Shown piece after piece: positions 24,469 through 34,318 of a stretch of 64,000 bases of DNA. Below the pieces are notes generated by a model that worked only from the letters and a program-made list of their open reading frames with translations, had not been told where the DNA came from and made no database searches. The stretch covers positions 310,001 to 374,000 of the forward strand of contig JAQTTU010000001.1 of NCBI GenBank assembly GCA_028710605.1, given 5' to 3'. Both the position numbers and the translations under genes were made by a program. Source of the stretch: Sideroxydans sp. GTDB taxonomy: Bacteria; Pseudomonadota; Gammaproteobacteria; Burkholderiales; Gallionellaceae. The number at the start of each line of letters is the position of its first letter. Positions within the stretch are counted from its first letter, which is position 1.

Positions 24469-26617
24469 CAATAACTCCTAACGTTCCGTAAGGGCTGAGT
24501 GTAACCAGCCCCTTCCAGATGTTCTGTGTGGGTGGTGAAGTGACTGCAAAACAGGATGGGGGCAACGTGATTGAGAATTTCGCCTTCCCATCGAGACTGA
24601 CCGTTGCCGAAGTGAAGTCCGAACTGGATGGATCAAGAGAAGTGGCAGGACTCGCGGCGCAATTGCCCTGGTTGGTTAGCGCGATAATTGCGTTTGGATT
24701 GCAGTCCGAAATATCGAAATCGCCCGTTGTCGTCCCATCGGGAGCCATGTTTGTCACCTTGAACGCCACACTGCACGCCATCATCGATGGCGGTGGATTA
24801 TCAAGCGTGGATGTATCGTTCATGGGGATTGCCGGCGGCGCTAGTTGTTGCACGCTTCCCGTAACTAAAAGGCCATCCGTTGCGGTTGGATCGACTTGGT
24901 TCGCATCGAAATACGCCTGTGTGTGTGTTGCCACCACATTGGCGGCATCGTTTCCGGCCGGAACACTGTTTGCTGTCACATCCTGAATAAATTCAGACAG
25001 ATCTATTTTGGAGAAATCGAGCTTGTTGAGATCGGTGGTTTTTATTCCGGAGCAATCAGGTGTGCGAGACGATCCCCAGCTCCCGAGTTGGCCAGCCGTC
25101 GATGAAGTTCCTTTTGCCCCTTCCTGAATGATTCTCCCGATACGGCTGTTGAAGCAGCAATACGACTGCATGGTTGTAATGCATCCGCCCAAGATGTCCT
25201 TGGTGTTGCAGTATGTGCCTACGAAATGACACAGTCCCGGAGCGCCTAACTTGAGTTGGGTTTTGATTTCTTCAGGCGAGCAAGCTGCAAACGACATGAG
25301 AATCGAAAATACCAGCATGCCGACCATGCAAGGAGTGCATATAGCAGCGATCGCTTGGCTTCCTGCATTAGCAGCGCCGGCCAGAGTCATAGCGGTGCCA
25401 TTCCACAATGCAGCTCCTGCATACATAGTTACACCCGCTATGTACGTTCCTCCAACCGTTCCTATTGCACTCCCAACTGCCGTAACGGTTCCAGCAAACC
25501 CCGTGTTCGCACCAAGTTTGATTGCATACTGACCGGCTGCAGCGCCCAATACCGCGCCCCCGATCGCGCCCCCGATCATGTCGCCTGTATTAGTAAGGCT
25601 GATGCTTGAAGCAACACCGGCTGCCCCACCGGCAATGTTTGAAGCCGTTGTAGCAATAGTTGTTGTCCCATTAAGAACACCTCCCATCACTTGCTGCATC
25701 GCTCCCAAAGCCTTCGTGACAAGATCAATCGTTTTGTCCAGCAGCGTGTCATACATGTAACCACTACCAACATAGGCTTGAGCAATTTGATTCCATCCTG
25801 CTGCAACCAGTTGCTGGGTGATAAGCGCGTTTGTAGCACTTGCTCCCTTACTATCACCCTTACAGCAATTCGGTGCCAAACCCCACATACCTTCAGAGCA
25901 ACGCGCTCCTTCCCCTTTGAAAAGCAGAATCTTGTCAGGATCGCTTTCAGCTGGATTTGTACCCTTGTCTGCATACACACCGGCCTGCCGCGCCATTTCT
26001 TGAGCGGCAGCCACACCCCCGATTGAGGTATTCGTTTCTTGAGAAACCGGGCCTGTGCAAAATGACGGATTACCGTTCTGATCTACGCAGCTGGTAGATG
26101 AACTGCAAGTCGTTTCGGTGTATGGATTGCCAGGGGCGGTTTCGCAACTGTATTTGACATCGAACAGCGGACACGCGCCGTTGGCGAGTTTTGGGAGGTC
26201 GTTGTTGCACGTCGCAGAAAGCTCAGCATAGTTTGCACATGACCCTCCATCCCTCACCTGTTTGCAGGTATCGGTGTAGGTTGGAGATGATTGATCCATG
26301 CAGTCATAGACGGCTTTATATTGCCAACATGACGCGGAGGTGATCAATGCACCTGGCGGAGGGGATATAGCGGTACTCAGACAAACTTTTACTGGGTTTC
26401 CAGCGGAATCAGTTACGTCTCTGCATGGGGTGCTGTCTATACAGATAGGAGCCGTTTTAAGCTGACAAGTCGCGCTGAAAGATTCGAGCGGATAAAGCAG
26501 CGAGACAAACAACAAAAACACCGCCCCGAAACGGGAACGCGCGAACCGGATCGCCGGGTTATTAGATGAAACAGACCCGGATGTATTCTCGCTGATTTTC
26601 AGTTCCACATATTCCAT
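24452..26617 (-). CDS. traN: TraN, mating-pair stabilisation outer-membrane protein
   Basis: Product of 721 residues with a late signal sequence (hydrophobic 30-47, cut after SFS). The C-terminal third carries the diagnostic TraN block: CHFVGTYCNTKDILGGC, SYCCFNSRIGRIIQEGA and LGSWG with DLSEFI. The protein is cysteine-rich, and a glycine/alanine-rich middle (about 330-440) contains possible membrane-inserting segments. TraN recognises recipient surface proteins during mating in F-like systems. Start at ATG 26617 is supported by GGAGATACC. Confidence 0.88.
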   Translation of the reverse strand: MEYVELKISENTSGSVSSNNPAIRFARSRFGAVFLLFVSLLYPLESFSATCQLKTAPICIDSTPCRDVTDSAGNPVKVCLSTAISPPPGALITSASCWQYKAVYDCMDQSSPTYTDTCKQVRDGGSCANYAELSATCNNDLPKLANGACPLFDVKYSCETAPGNPYTETTCSSSTSCVDQNGNPSFCTGPVSQETNTSIGGVAAAQEMARQAGVYADKGTNPAESDPDKILLFKGEGARCSEGMWGLAPNCCKGDSKGASATNALITQQLVAAGWNQIAQAYVGSGYMYDTLLDKTIDLVTKALGAMQQVMGGVLNGTTTIATTASNIAGGAAGVASSISLTNTGDMIGGAIGGAVLGAAAGQYAIKLGANTGFAGTVTAVGSAIGTVGGTYIAGVTMYAGAALWNGTAMTLAGAANAGSQAIAAICTPCMVGMLVFSILMSFAACSPEEIKTQLKLGAPGLCHFVGTYCNTKDILGGCITTMQSYCCFNSRIGRIIQEGAKGTSSTAGQLGSWGSSRTPDCSGIKTTDLNKLDFSKIDLSEFIQDVTANSVPAGNDAANVVATHTQAYFDANQVDPTATDGLLVTGSVQQLAPPAIPMNDTSTLDNPPPSMMACSVAFKVTNMAPDGTTTGDFDISDCNPNAIIALTNQGNCAASPATSLDPSSSDFTSATVSLDGKAKFSITLPPSCFAVTSPPTQNIWKGLVTLSPYGTLGVIDAIWQ

Positions 26618-26630
26618 GGTATCTCCGCCA

Positions 26631-28166
26631 TCAAGGCAAGTAGCACAAACCATTCGGCTGGTTAGATGCATTCAGCCCTAGAGTTCCGCCATCAGGGCAG
26701 TCATATTTAGTCAAATTCCAAGTAGCTGGATATGACCATTGCGCCGTAGGAATACACCAGCCTGCGGTTGAACCAGATCCAATCGTATAAAGAGCAGGAC
26801 ACGAATATTGACCCCCTACATTGATTGCCGGGATTGAAACAAAATCGCACATGCCGGTCGCCATATTCAAATGTGCATTTGAGCCGCAAACCTGTACTGT
26901 GGTTTGAGTTGGAGGCTGTGTTTGCAAAGGTTGAGAACAAATGCCAGTCGCTGGATATAGTGTGGTACCAACAGGAAGAGCGGCATCGCACGTATAAGAA
27001 ATTTGTTGGGTCGGCGAATATGTCAACAGCGCGGGCGTGCATGTTGATCCAGAGAGCACGTCATTACCGAGACATGCCATCACATTACTCAAACCTGAAG
27101 AGGTTGTAGTTTTTGGCGGAATGCAAAACATTCCGGACGCATCCAAGACGTATGTTGGATCGCTACATGTGTGAGAAACAAAGGAGAAGACCGCATCCAC
27201 TGTCGGCGGCTGATACGAGCAGGTTGTACCTCCCACCCATTTTTTACTCGATGCTATAGGCGTACCAAGCGGCCCTGTGACCGTGTAACCAGCCGTCGCT
27301 TGCAGAGACCCATCCAACAACCAAGAATGCGTTCCTGCAACGATGGGATCCGGATCCCCGGCAACAACCGGGCAATACCAGATTGGCTCACCAGTGTAGG
27401 CTAGTAAATCCGGGCGGCAAGTTGTTGTTGTAATGAGTTGGTCAGTAACGCCGTTGGCATCCTTATCGAGACACGAATAATGTGTCGTTGGTGTCGCGTA
27501 GAGCGTTGGTGGTTGGCAAGTGCTTGTTGAGGCGTTTAGAGTGTCACCTGCGTTGCATTGATAGTTAACAACAGCAGGCACATAACAACTGGTAGCTAAT
27601 TGAGTGCCTGAAAATCGACAAAATGGAGCCGATACCGCCGTTGTTGAGGTGCAAGTGGCTTTATCACTACTTAAAGTGTAAGAACTTGGGCAGATTGGAG
27701 TTCCAACAATTGGTAAACACTCTCCGTAAGAGCCATAACCACCATTAGCAGGTGTTTTATATACTGAGTTATCAGGACATATTTTCCATCCAGTGGAGGC
27801 CCCATTTGAATAGCACGTGTTAAATGCACTATTCATATATGGCCAAGGAGGCGAGCAATAATATGAACCATTAGTGCAAAGCGTTTGAGTGCCACCACTT
27901 GAAATAAAATTAAACCCAGAACCATTTGCCGTTGTTTGTGTTTTAACGCCAGACGAACAGGTCGATGGTTGTGGTAAATACACGCACAATGCCATCCCGT
28001 ACATTACTTGCAACGTACCACCACTAGGACACGATAAAGGGTAAGTACAATCTGTTCCGGCAACTGTACCAGGCACTCCTGCCGGGCAAGAGTATGTCGC
28101 CGCATTTGCGTTAGTTGATAGAGTGGAGACTGTCAATAAAAAAAGAATAGCCAATATTGTTTTCAT
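26631..28166 (-). CDS. Secreted cysteine-rich repeat protein beside TraN
   Basis: Product of 511 residues with a signal peptide (cut after ANA, about 22). Roughly twelve repeats of the form YxC-(8-15)-L-x-TC occur, e.g. YQCNAGDTLNASTSTCQPP and YTCDAALPVGTTLY. The repeats match the C-terminal half of the neighbour at 28176-30806. No TraN signature (YCCF) is present. It lies between two other cysteine-rich genes in operon 2. Probable extracellular or outer-membrane adhesin; the function is inferred from composition and location only. Confidence 0.65.
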   Translation of the reverse strand: MKTILAILFLLTVSTLSTNANAATYSCPAGVPGTVAGTDCTYPLSCPSGGTLQVMYGMALCVYLPQPSTCSSGVKTQTTANGSGFNFISSGGTQTLCTNGSYYCSPPWPYMNSAFNTCYSNGASTGWKICPDNSVYKTPANGGYGSYGECLPIVGTPICPSSYTLSSDKATCTSTTAVSAPFCRFSGTQLATSCYVPAVVNYQCNAGDTLNASTSTCQPPTLYATPTTHYSCLDKDANGVTDQLITTTTCRPDLLAYTGEPIWYCPVVAGDPDPIVAGTHSWLLDGSLQATAGYTVTGPLGTPIASSKKWVGGTTCSYQPPTVDAVFSFVSHTCSDPTYVLDASGMFCIPPKTTTSSGLSNVMACLGNDVLSGSTCTPALLTYSPTQQISYTCDAALPVGTTLYPATGICSQPLQTQPPTQTTVQVCGSNAHLNMATGMCDFVSIPAINVGGQYSCPALYTIGSGSTAGWCIPTAQWSYPATWNLTKYDCPDGGTLGLNASNQPNGLCYLP

Positions 28167-28175
28167 TCTTGTCTC

Positions 28176-30806
28176 TCAAAAGGCGGGGTACGTTGGCGGC
28201 ACCAAGAAACATTGGTTTGTACTAGAGTTGTACGTGTATCCAGGACTGCCAGAACAATCTCTATTGATGTTCGCCGCGTAGTCCGGCATCTGGTATTCGC
28301 ACTTATCCGCTGCACTGTTGTAGGTGTATGGCGCGTCACAGCTACGACTTTGCAGTGTGGCTGGTTTGGTAATCAAGAACGCCACACACGCTTGCGACCA
28401 GACAGTGTTATCCGCAAGCGCGTAGTTGATGAAATAGTTGCCGGTCTTGTTGTTTGTTGGGCATGAGTAATGGTTCACGGGAGTGGAAGCAACAGAAGGT
28501 GGCTGGTGATCACACAACACCATTTGTGCCGCCTTTTCGCATTGAGTGCCGTTCAGCGTGTCCGTGCCGTTGCACGAATATGTTTTGATGGAATCAATAA
28601 CAGACGTACCATTTGCAACCGTGATCGTTTGAGCCAAAGCCAAATCGTTGTAGCACAACGATCCAGATGGATAAAACCCAGAAATGCATGACTGTGATGC
28701 TAACGCTGCTGCGTAAGGAGAATACAGGCAGGAATCACCATTTCGGACTCCTCCATTTGGGCAAGTGCCGCCTTGCAATGTATCGCCGACTGCGCATGTG
28801 TAAAGCTTCGACGCAACCGCAATATATGATGGCTTCTGATACTCACATTGGTGCGATGTTGTGTTGTACGTTCCTCCAGACTGGCAAACGTAATTCAAAG
28901 TCGCAATTGCGGGTACATCAGCAGGTTGAAATTGGCATACGGAAGGAAATGATGGTGAGGATATGGATAATGTCCAGCTTGCTGGACATGTATTTTTTAA
29001 AATACTAATTGGAGCGTAACTACCGCCCGGCGCTGCTGGGCCGTCTGGAGATTGCGCCTGCAAAGCATCACAAGAATTGACCACATCTTCCGTCAATCTT
29101 TCGCGCAAACCGGCTCCTCCAGTATAGTGAGGTGCAGGTGCGTACAAATGCAAATTATTGATCGTGCTTTGCAGAGTGCAATATGCGGGATTAAAGGTTG
29201 GCACCCCTGCTGCATCGTAAGTCCCGGGAGCGATAGCAACAGACCAAGAATCATGTGACGGCACAACCCCGCAACTGCCGTAACTAGCGATATAACAGGT
29301 AGAAGCGGAAGGTTTTGGTTGAGCAAATAGACCGGTTGGCGCACCAAGTTGCCCGCCATTCGGGCATGAATACGTCCAGCCAGAACCATTAGCATCCATA
29401 GTCCACGTGCTTTTTGCTGCGTAAGAATTTATTGTAGGAGTCACAGCGACGACAGTTGGCGCAATTCCCGGCGTTTCGCATCGAGCAGGAATTGCATACT
29501 TTGTAGTTGTAACGCAATCCTGAGTTGTCCCCGCCCATGTGGTAGTGGTTGTGCAAGTTGTAATTGAATACGGAACACTGCCTGCAACAAAATTTGCTCC
29601 CTGCGCACACGAAAGTATTGTGTCTCCGCCAACTGGATCAGCAGCCCCGGACGATTGGGAGAAAACCATCCCAATATATTTTATATTTACTTCATCAGTC
29701 AGCCCGTCATAACTAATTCCATACATAAAATCGTTACGATTCCAGTTGCATCCCATGCCAAAAGCCGCACAACTATTCCATGCATCATATTCAAGGCTTT
29801 TTGTAGTCCATGGATAGCTCACACCAGGCGCGAATTCAATTGATACAGGGCCATTTAACGTATGAGAGCCGGATGCTAAAAACAGACGGGCGATAATTGT
29901 AGTCACTGATCCGTCGATTATGCTTGGAGTGCCGCAGACATATTCAATCGTGGCAGGCCCAACTGCATTAGTTGAATAAGCGCCAATACCGCCGGTTCCA
30001 CCCGGTGCAGTGATGAAGAAAGGGATAGGAGTTGGACCGCCCGACACGTTGCAATATTTCTCAAGCATCACTTTGGGTGTGAGCGTCATGCTGCATGGGG
30101 TTGTGTCGGGGACGGCTGCGCGCGCGCACTGTCCCGTTGTTGTTTGTGGCGGGGAGATTTTGTTTACCGTTACGCATTGTTGGCTAGATGCGCCAGGAGT
30201 CCCGCCAACACCTACAATTGTTAGAAGCTGTGACTGATCCGTGTCTGTAATTTCTTTTTTTGCTAACCCCAACTGTGAACCTGCAGAAAAAATTGCATCG
30301 TTTGCAGAAAACCCTGAATTAGCTCTGTAGTCTTTGATTGGGTGTTTGTTCAACTCATTAACAGCCTGGCATTCGGCGTATTTTATTGGGTCAGGATTAG
30401 GTGTTTGAATTTTGTCAGTGTAGGTCAGACAAAATTGTTTTTTCTGATCACCGCGTCCGCCTGGCTGATTCAAACTAGCGCTCGCTGTTGCAGCGGAACT
30501 GTTTGTTTGTTGAAAATATTGCTTCAAAATATTGACATCACCAGCGCTCTGACTAGCAGCATTCATCGTCGATGATGCATCTGCGCCAGTCGTGGTCGCA
30601 ACATCCTGATGAGTGATGAAAAGCTTGATTAAGTTTTGAATATTGGAAGCGTTTTGTCCAACCCCTTGAGTTCCATTGGCTGGCTGGCCGCCTGTTGGAT
30701 CCTTGGTAAATTCGATACCAGCCTGATAGTCAGCAGGACCGCCGGCGCTCGCAATAATCGGCATCAACAGGGAAATTATTAAGAGCGGCGTTCTCTTCAT
30801 TTTCAA
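28176..30806 (-). CDS. Large cysteine-rich exported protein at the TraN position
   Basis: Product of 876 residues with a signal peptide (cut after ASA, about 20). The N-terminal 250 residues hold a polar helical region, then a long beta-rich middle, then C-terminal repeats of the same YxC...TC type as the neighbouring 511-residue protein (YVCQSGGTYNTTSHQCEY, YTCAVGDTLQGGTC). It directly follows trbC, where traN sits in F. It may be a second TraN-like recipient-recognition protein or an accessory tip protein. Some TraN-type annotations reach this size, but the conserved TraN C-terminus is missing. Confidence 0.6.
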   Translation of the reverse strand: MKMKRTPLLIISLLMPIIASAGGPADYQAGIEFTKDPTGGQPANGTQGVGQNASNIQNLIKLFITHQDVATTTGADASSTMNAASQSAGDVNILKQYFQQTNSSAATASASLNQPGGRGDQKKQFCLTYTDKIQTPNPDPIKYAECQAVNELNKHPIKDYRANSGFSANDAIFSAGSQLGLAKKEITDTDQSQLLTIVGVGGTPGASSQQCVTVNKISPPQTTTGQCARAAVPDTTPCSMTLTPKVMLEKYCNVSGGPTPIPFFITAPGGTGGIGAYSTNAVGPATIEYVCGTPSIIDGSVTTIIARLFLASGSHTLNGPVSIEFAPGVSYPWTTKSLEYDAWNSCAAFGMGCNWNRNDFMYGISYDGLTDEVNIKYIGMVFSQSSGAADPVGGDTILSCAQGANFVAGSVPYSITTCTTTTTWAGTTQDCVTTTKYAIPARCETPGIAPTVVAVTPTINSYAAKSTWTMDANGSGWTYSCPNGGQLGAPTGLFAQPKPSASTCYIASYGSCGVVPSHDSWSVAIAPGTYDAAGVPTFNPAYCTLQSTINNLHLYAPAPHYTGGAGLRERLTEDVVNSCDALQAQSPDGPAAPGGSYAPISILKNTCPASWTLSISSPSFPSVCQFQPADVPAIATLNYVCQSGGTYNTTSHQCEYQKPSYIAVASKLYTCAVGDTLQGGTCPNGGVRNGDSCLYSPYAAALASQSCISGFYPSGSLCYNDLALAQTITVANGTSVIDSIKTYSCNGTDTLNGTQCEKAAQMVLCDHQPPSVASTPVNHYSCPTNNKTGNYFINYALADNTVWSQACVAFLITKPATLQSRSCDAPYTYNSAADKCEYQMPDYAANINRDCSGSPGYTYNSSTNQCFLVPPTYPAF

Positions 30807-30812
30807 CTCCGT

Positions 30813-31499
30813 TTAATGATTTTCTGTTTCAAGAAAATCTTCTGCAACCTTAACGAACCTGCCTTCACCCTGCTGCTTCATCAACACCAGCGCTTGGTGA
30901 AGAGATATGTCGCCATCGACACGAATGTAGTCGCCTGCTTTTGCGCACCCGTTCTCAAGCACGCTTTCATTCGTGGCATCAGCGATCACAATCGCCGGAA
31001 CGCGCTCAATCTTGAATTTTCGAAAAGTGGCCGGGGCAATATCCCATTCGGCACCCGCCGCATTTACTTCAAGCCCGCGCAGTTTGGTTTTTGTCAGAGA
31101 GTTTTCGAACATGCCGCGCAACACCAGCTTCGCTCCATATTCCTTGGCTTGCGTGGAATACAGACGAAGAATTTCGTCAGGCATGGAAAACGAAACGAAG
31201 ATCATGAAGTCGTATTTCTTGGTGGCAACTTGAGCCAAGCTTTTCTTGCCGGTCGCCAGATCCATGAAATCTTTTCGAGCTTCTGGCAAGAATTGGTTCT
31301 GTTGCAATAGCGGGCTACCCCGCTCTACATTCAAAGTCGGAGTTGCATACCCGCCGCTGGTCGCTTGATCCATTGCTGCCTGGTTTTTTTGGATGAGTTC
31401 ACGGCCTTGACGAATCAGCTCTTCGTCCGTTTGCGAAGCGGCGTGCACAGACACCATCAAAAATAGTGTCCCAATACCAATACAGTGAGCAATCGTCAT
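30813..31499 (-). CDS. trbC: TrbC, periplasmic pilus assembly protein (F-type)
   Basis: Product of 228 residues with a signal peptide (MTIAHCIGIGT..., cut near HAA). The thioredoxin-fold block MIFVSFSMPDEIL at about 100-112, then LVLRGMFENSL, RKFKIERVPAIVI and GDISLHQAL match TrbC. In F, TrbC works with TraW in pilus assembly; some plasmids have a TraW-TrbC fusion. ATG 31499 overlaps the traU stop (ATGA); the frame extends to 31607 inside traU without support. Confidence 0.88.
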   Translation of the reverse strand: MTIAHCIGIGTLFLMVSVHAASQTDEELIRQGRELIQKNQAAMDQATSGGYATPTLNVERGSPLLQQNQFLPEARKDFMDLATGKKSLAQVATKKYDFMIFVSFSMPDEILRLYSTQAKEYGAKLVLRGMFENSLTKTKLRGLEVNAAGAEWDIAPATFRKFKIERVPAIVIADATNESVLENGCAKAGDYIRVDGDISLHQALVLMKQQGEGRFVKVAEDFLETENH

Positions 31500-32542
31500 T
31501 GGCAGCAATCCCTTTTTCTGAATATGCCGTAGGCGAAGTCCTCTCCGATAAATGGCAATTCGCGTCCACTTCCCCACAAAACCGTTGATCGACCAAATGG
31601 CTGACAACAGCCAGAAATCGTGCTTCCAGATCCCCCAATACCGTTGTCTTTTGCTTCCGCTTGCGGAACTGGGAATAGCATAGAGAATTTGTATTGGCGT
31701 TTATCCATGGTGACTTCGAGATGGCCAGCGCCGCACATTGCATCTTTCCCTGCTGAAGATGCTTGAGTCATCATGCGGTGCTGTTTAGCAGCCATGCGTT
31801 GCACCAAGAGGGATGACATCTGCACGCCGGAATATGAGGCTGTTGTCCAGCCATCGAGCGGGTACAACGCACCATTGCAGCCGGCGCACCAGAACATCGC
31901 ATTTGAAATTGAACTCATTCCAGTTGTTGCCGCAATGCAATCGGCACCACACGCCAGTTGCGCAACAATGTTATTGAAGAGGTACGCTTCCGGGGTCATG
32001 ATTCGCGCCAACTCTTCATCAAGCCACGTTTTATCAAGCTCGGACATATATGCAAGGTCGAACCCTTTTGATTCAAGACACTTTGAGTCCAAGATGATTT
32101 CCATCAACCCGAGAATCGGGTTGATGTACCAGTGGACGTGTCGAAAAGTTGCGCCTGGGTCGTCGGTTGTTGTCCTTGATTTCCCTCCGTCGATATTTGA
32201 ATTGATATCGACATTCATGCGCTGGCCAAGCCCGACCAGACAGTAAGGGGTGCGGGTTACATCCACCTGCCGGGTGAATTCCCAAAATGAAACCGGTATG
32301 CCGGTAATTTGAACGGGGCCAACATTGCAAGCACAAACCACCTTCTCAATGCCGGACGGGTTGTAGGAATCGTAATCTTCACCATCACCACTGGTTATTT
32401 TTTGCCCGAACAATTTGATTGGGAAAGCGCAGTCCCAGCACACATCCGAGATCGGGTTCATGAATTGGCCGTTACATACCGAACCGGCATTTGCAGAGAG
32501 GGATACCGCAAACAGGAGCGCTGAAAGAAATAGATTTTTCAC
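31496..32542 (-). CDS. traU: TraU, periplasmic conjugation protein
   Basis: Product of 348 residues with a signal peptide (cut after ANA, about 19). The cysteine-rich start GQFMNPISDVCWDCAFPI and the blocks WEFTRQVDVTRTPYC and WYINPILG are hallmarks of TraU. At least ten cysteines make it a probable client of the plasmid DsbC and DsbA. TraU is more important for DNA transfer than for pilus formation in F. Coupled by overlap to traW upstream and trbC downstream. Confidence 0.93.
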   Translation of the reverse strand: MKNLFLSALLFAVSLSANAGSVCNGQFMNPISDVCWDCAFPIKLFGQKITSGDGEDYDSYNPSGIEKVVCACNVGPVQITGIPVSFWEFTRQVDVTRTPYCLVGLGQRMNVDINSNIDGGKSRTTTDDPGATFRHVHWYINPILGLMEIILDSKCLESKGFDLAYMSELDKTWLDEELARIMTPEAYLFNNIVAQLACGADCIAATTGMSSISNAMFWCAGCNGALYPLDGWTTASYSGVQMSSLLVQRMAAKQHRMMTQASSAGKDAMCGAGHLEVTMDKRQYKFSMLFPVPQAEAKDNGIGGSGSTISGCCQPFGRSTVLWGSGRELPFIGEDFAYGIFRKRDCCQ

Positions 32543-33162
32543 TTCGATTCCCCAATCGCCACTTCTTCAATTTTCAATCTCAAACCCTCCTGTGAAACGA
32601 TGGAAGGTGCTTTGCTTAGCTGAAATCGCCGCGTCATCGCTCCGGCCTGATCGAAGTACGCCTGCGCACCAAGACGTTTTGAGATTGCGACCCAGTCGCC
32701 CGCAATCAAAATAATTACGTCGCGCGGATTCTTTTTGATTTCATTCAAAGCAAAATCGACTTGCTCGATTTCGCGCGCATCAATGAAAATAAGTCGTTTG
32801 CTCAGTCCCCCGTACATCAAGGGATTTACGCGGGTGCCCGCCTGATAGAGAACTCTCCCCTGTGCATCGATAATTGGCTTGTCCAGAATGACTGACGGGT
32901 CAAAGTAGTGTTTCTGATTTGTCACTGCCTTTGAATACCCAGGCACAGCTTTCGGATGCAGCATCGCATGCTTAATCTTTTCGGTGTTTTCAAAGAGCAT
33001 GAGGTTAATGGTGCCGTCTTTTTCAAGCGCTTCTACTCGGCGCTTGATGTATCCGACAGCATCTTCTTCCTGGACTTCCCAAAGAGATCCATGAACGCCA
33101 AGGTACTGCGCCATTGCTGGCGCAGTACCTATTAGCGCAATCAAGAACACGAACGCGCGCAT
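32539..33162 (-). CDS. traW: TraW, periplasmic pilus assembly protein
   Basis: Product of 207 residues with a signal peptide (MRAFVFLIALIG, cut after AMA). The blocks LGVHGSLWEVQEED at the mature start, ALEKDG and a DAQGRVLYQAGTRVNPL segment with LIFIDA are diagnostic of TraW. It functions with TrbC and TraU in assembling the pilus. ATG 33162 overlaps the dsbC-like stop (TGATG), which fixes the start. Confidence 0.92.
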   Translation of the reverse strand: MRAFVFLIALIGTAPAMAQYLGVHGSLWEVQEEDAVGYIKRRVEALEKDGTINLMLFENTEKIKHAMLHPKAVPGYSKAVTNQKHYFDPSVILDKPIIDAQGRVLYQAGTRVNPLMYGGLSKRLIFIDAREIEQVDFALNEIKKNPRDVIILIAGDWVAISKRLGAQAYFDQAGAMTRRFQLSKAPSIVSQEGLRLKIEEVAIGESK

Positions 33163-33953
33163 CAACGGCTCTGAATATTTTTGCCATCCAGCCACGCATT
33201 CAGCTGGGGCGCAGGTAAAGCGCCAGGAACGCGCGCGCCATCAGGGCGGAACAGAGTAGGCGTACCCTGCACGCCCAACTCTTGGCCAAGCGCGATTAGT
33301 TCTTGAACTGGTGTAGCGCAATCTGCTTTGCCTTCAGGCAGCTTATCGTTCAGCAGAAAATCACTCCATGCCACAGAGCGGTCTTTTGCGCACCAGATCG
33401 AGTTGGCGTGCGATTCAGATTCAGGATGCAGTCCGGTGATCGGGAACATATAGACGTACATCGTGAAGTTATCGACATCCTTGAGACTGGATTCAAGGCG
33501 CTTACAGAAAGGGCAATCCGGATCAGTGAACACGGCAAACACGCGCTTGCCATCACCCTTGACCACCTTGATAGCTTTAGCGACCGGCAACGAAGAGAAG
33601 TCGATCTTGCTCATCTCATCGATGCGCGCCTGCGTCAGGTCTTGCTGGGATGCCATATCAAAGACGTGGCCGAACAGGAAGTATTTCGCCTCGGAGTCGG
33701 TGTAGGCGATGTTGTTGCCCATTACCACTTCATAGAGGCCGCCAATCGCTGATTTGCGAACCGTGACAGATGTGGTCGCTGGATACTTCTGCTTGAATTT
33801 GGCCAGCAGCATTGCTTCCGGCGTTGGCTTTTGCGCCGCGATCTTGCTCTTTTTTGTGACCACAGCGGCAGCTGATGCCGACGTTGCTTCACCGGCTTGA
33901 GCGACAATGGAAAAGGCTGCTATTGCAGCCATGACAAACAACGTTTTTTTCAT
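33162..33953 (-). CDS. DsbC/TrbB-type periplasmic disulfide isomerase, first gene of transfer operon 2
   Basis: Product of 263 residues with a signal peptide (cut after AQA, about 20). A dimerisation-type N-domain (about 50-120) precedes a thioredoxin fold with FTDPDCPFCKRLE at about residue 148 and a cis-proline loop GTPTLF near 240. DsbC rearranges wrong disulfides; here the clients would be TraU, TraN and the cysteine-rich neighbours. Start ATG 33953 has AAAGGAAT upstream. Operator-like motif O4 ends 33 nt before the start. Confidence 0.88.
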   Translation of the reverse strand: MKKTLFVMAAIAAFSIVAQAGEATSASAAAVVTKKSKIAAQKPTPEAMLLAKFKQKYPATTSVTVRKSAIGGLYEVVMGNNIAYTDSEAKYFLFGHVFDMASQQDLTQARIDEMSKIDFSSLPVAKAIKVVKGDGKRVFAVFTDPDCPFCKRLESSLKDVDNFTMYVYMFPITGLHPESESHANSIWCAKDRSVAWSDFLLNDKLPEGKADCATPVQELIALGQELGVQGTPTLFRPDGARVPGALPAPQLNAWLDGKNIQSR

Positions 33954-33986
33954 AGAGATTCCTTTAATTATGCTGTAATGATTAAA

Positions 33987-34009
33987 GATACCATTGCGAT
34001 TATCTATAA
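33987..34009 (-). promoter_or_regulatory. Operator-like motif O4, transfer operon 2
   Basis: Reads TTATAGATAA, TCGCAATG, GTATC on the minus strand. It overlaps the last codons of the 34000-34287 gene and lies 33 nt upstream of the dsbC-like start. Confidence 0.65.
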
Positions 34010-34287
34010 GCAATGGCTAAAAATTCGACCGCCTCAACAGGAATGCGATTTATATGTGTGACATTGCCCGGCGTAATGTCGTTGACAATATATTTTGAGC
34101 CGCCGAGACGTACCGTATCTCTGGTTGGCTTGCCACACAGCCATGCGTATGTGTCATTGGTAGTTCCCGTGTAGATGTGCTCTTCAACGCAACCCATGCA
34201 GCGCGTATGGGTGAGAGTGTCCCCGATCTTCACGAAGCGACGCACCAGCTCTTCGTGCTTTGCTTTTTCCTCTACACTTTTTGCCAT
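34000..34287 (-). CDS. Small soluble protein with CxxC, unknown
   Basis: Product of 95 residues. A charged helical start (VEEKAKHEELVRRF) is followed by a domain with TRCMGCVEE, possibly a zinc or redox site, and a beta-rich end. TCGGAGG lies at good spacing before ATG 34287. It sits between the YdjM-like gene and transfer operon 2; whether it is co-transcribed with either is unclear because O4 overlaps its 3' end. Function unknown. Confidence 0.6.
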   Translation of the reverse strand: MAKSVEEKAKHEELVRRFVKIGDTLTHTRCMGCVEEHIYTGTTNDTYAWLCGKPTRDTVRLGGSKYIVNDITPGNVTHINRIPVEAVEFLAIAYR

Positions 34288-34318
34288 AACGAATCCTCCG
34301 AAAGTATCTCAGTTCCGA

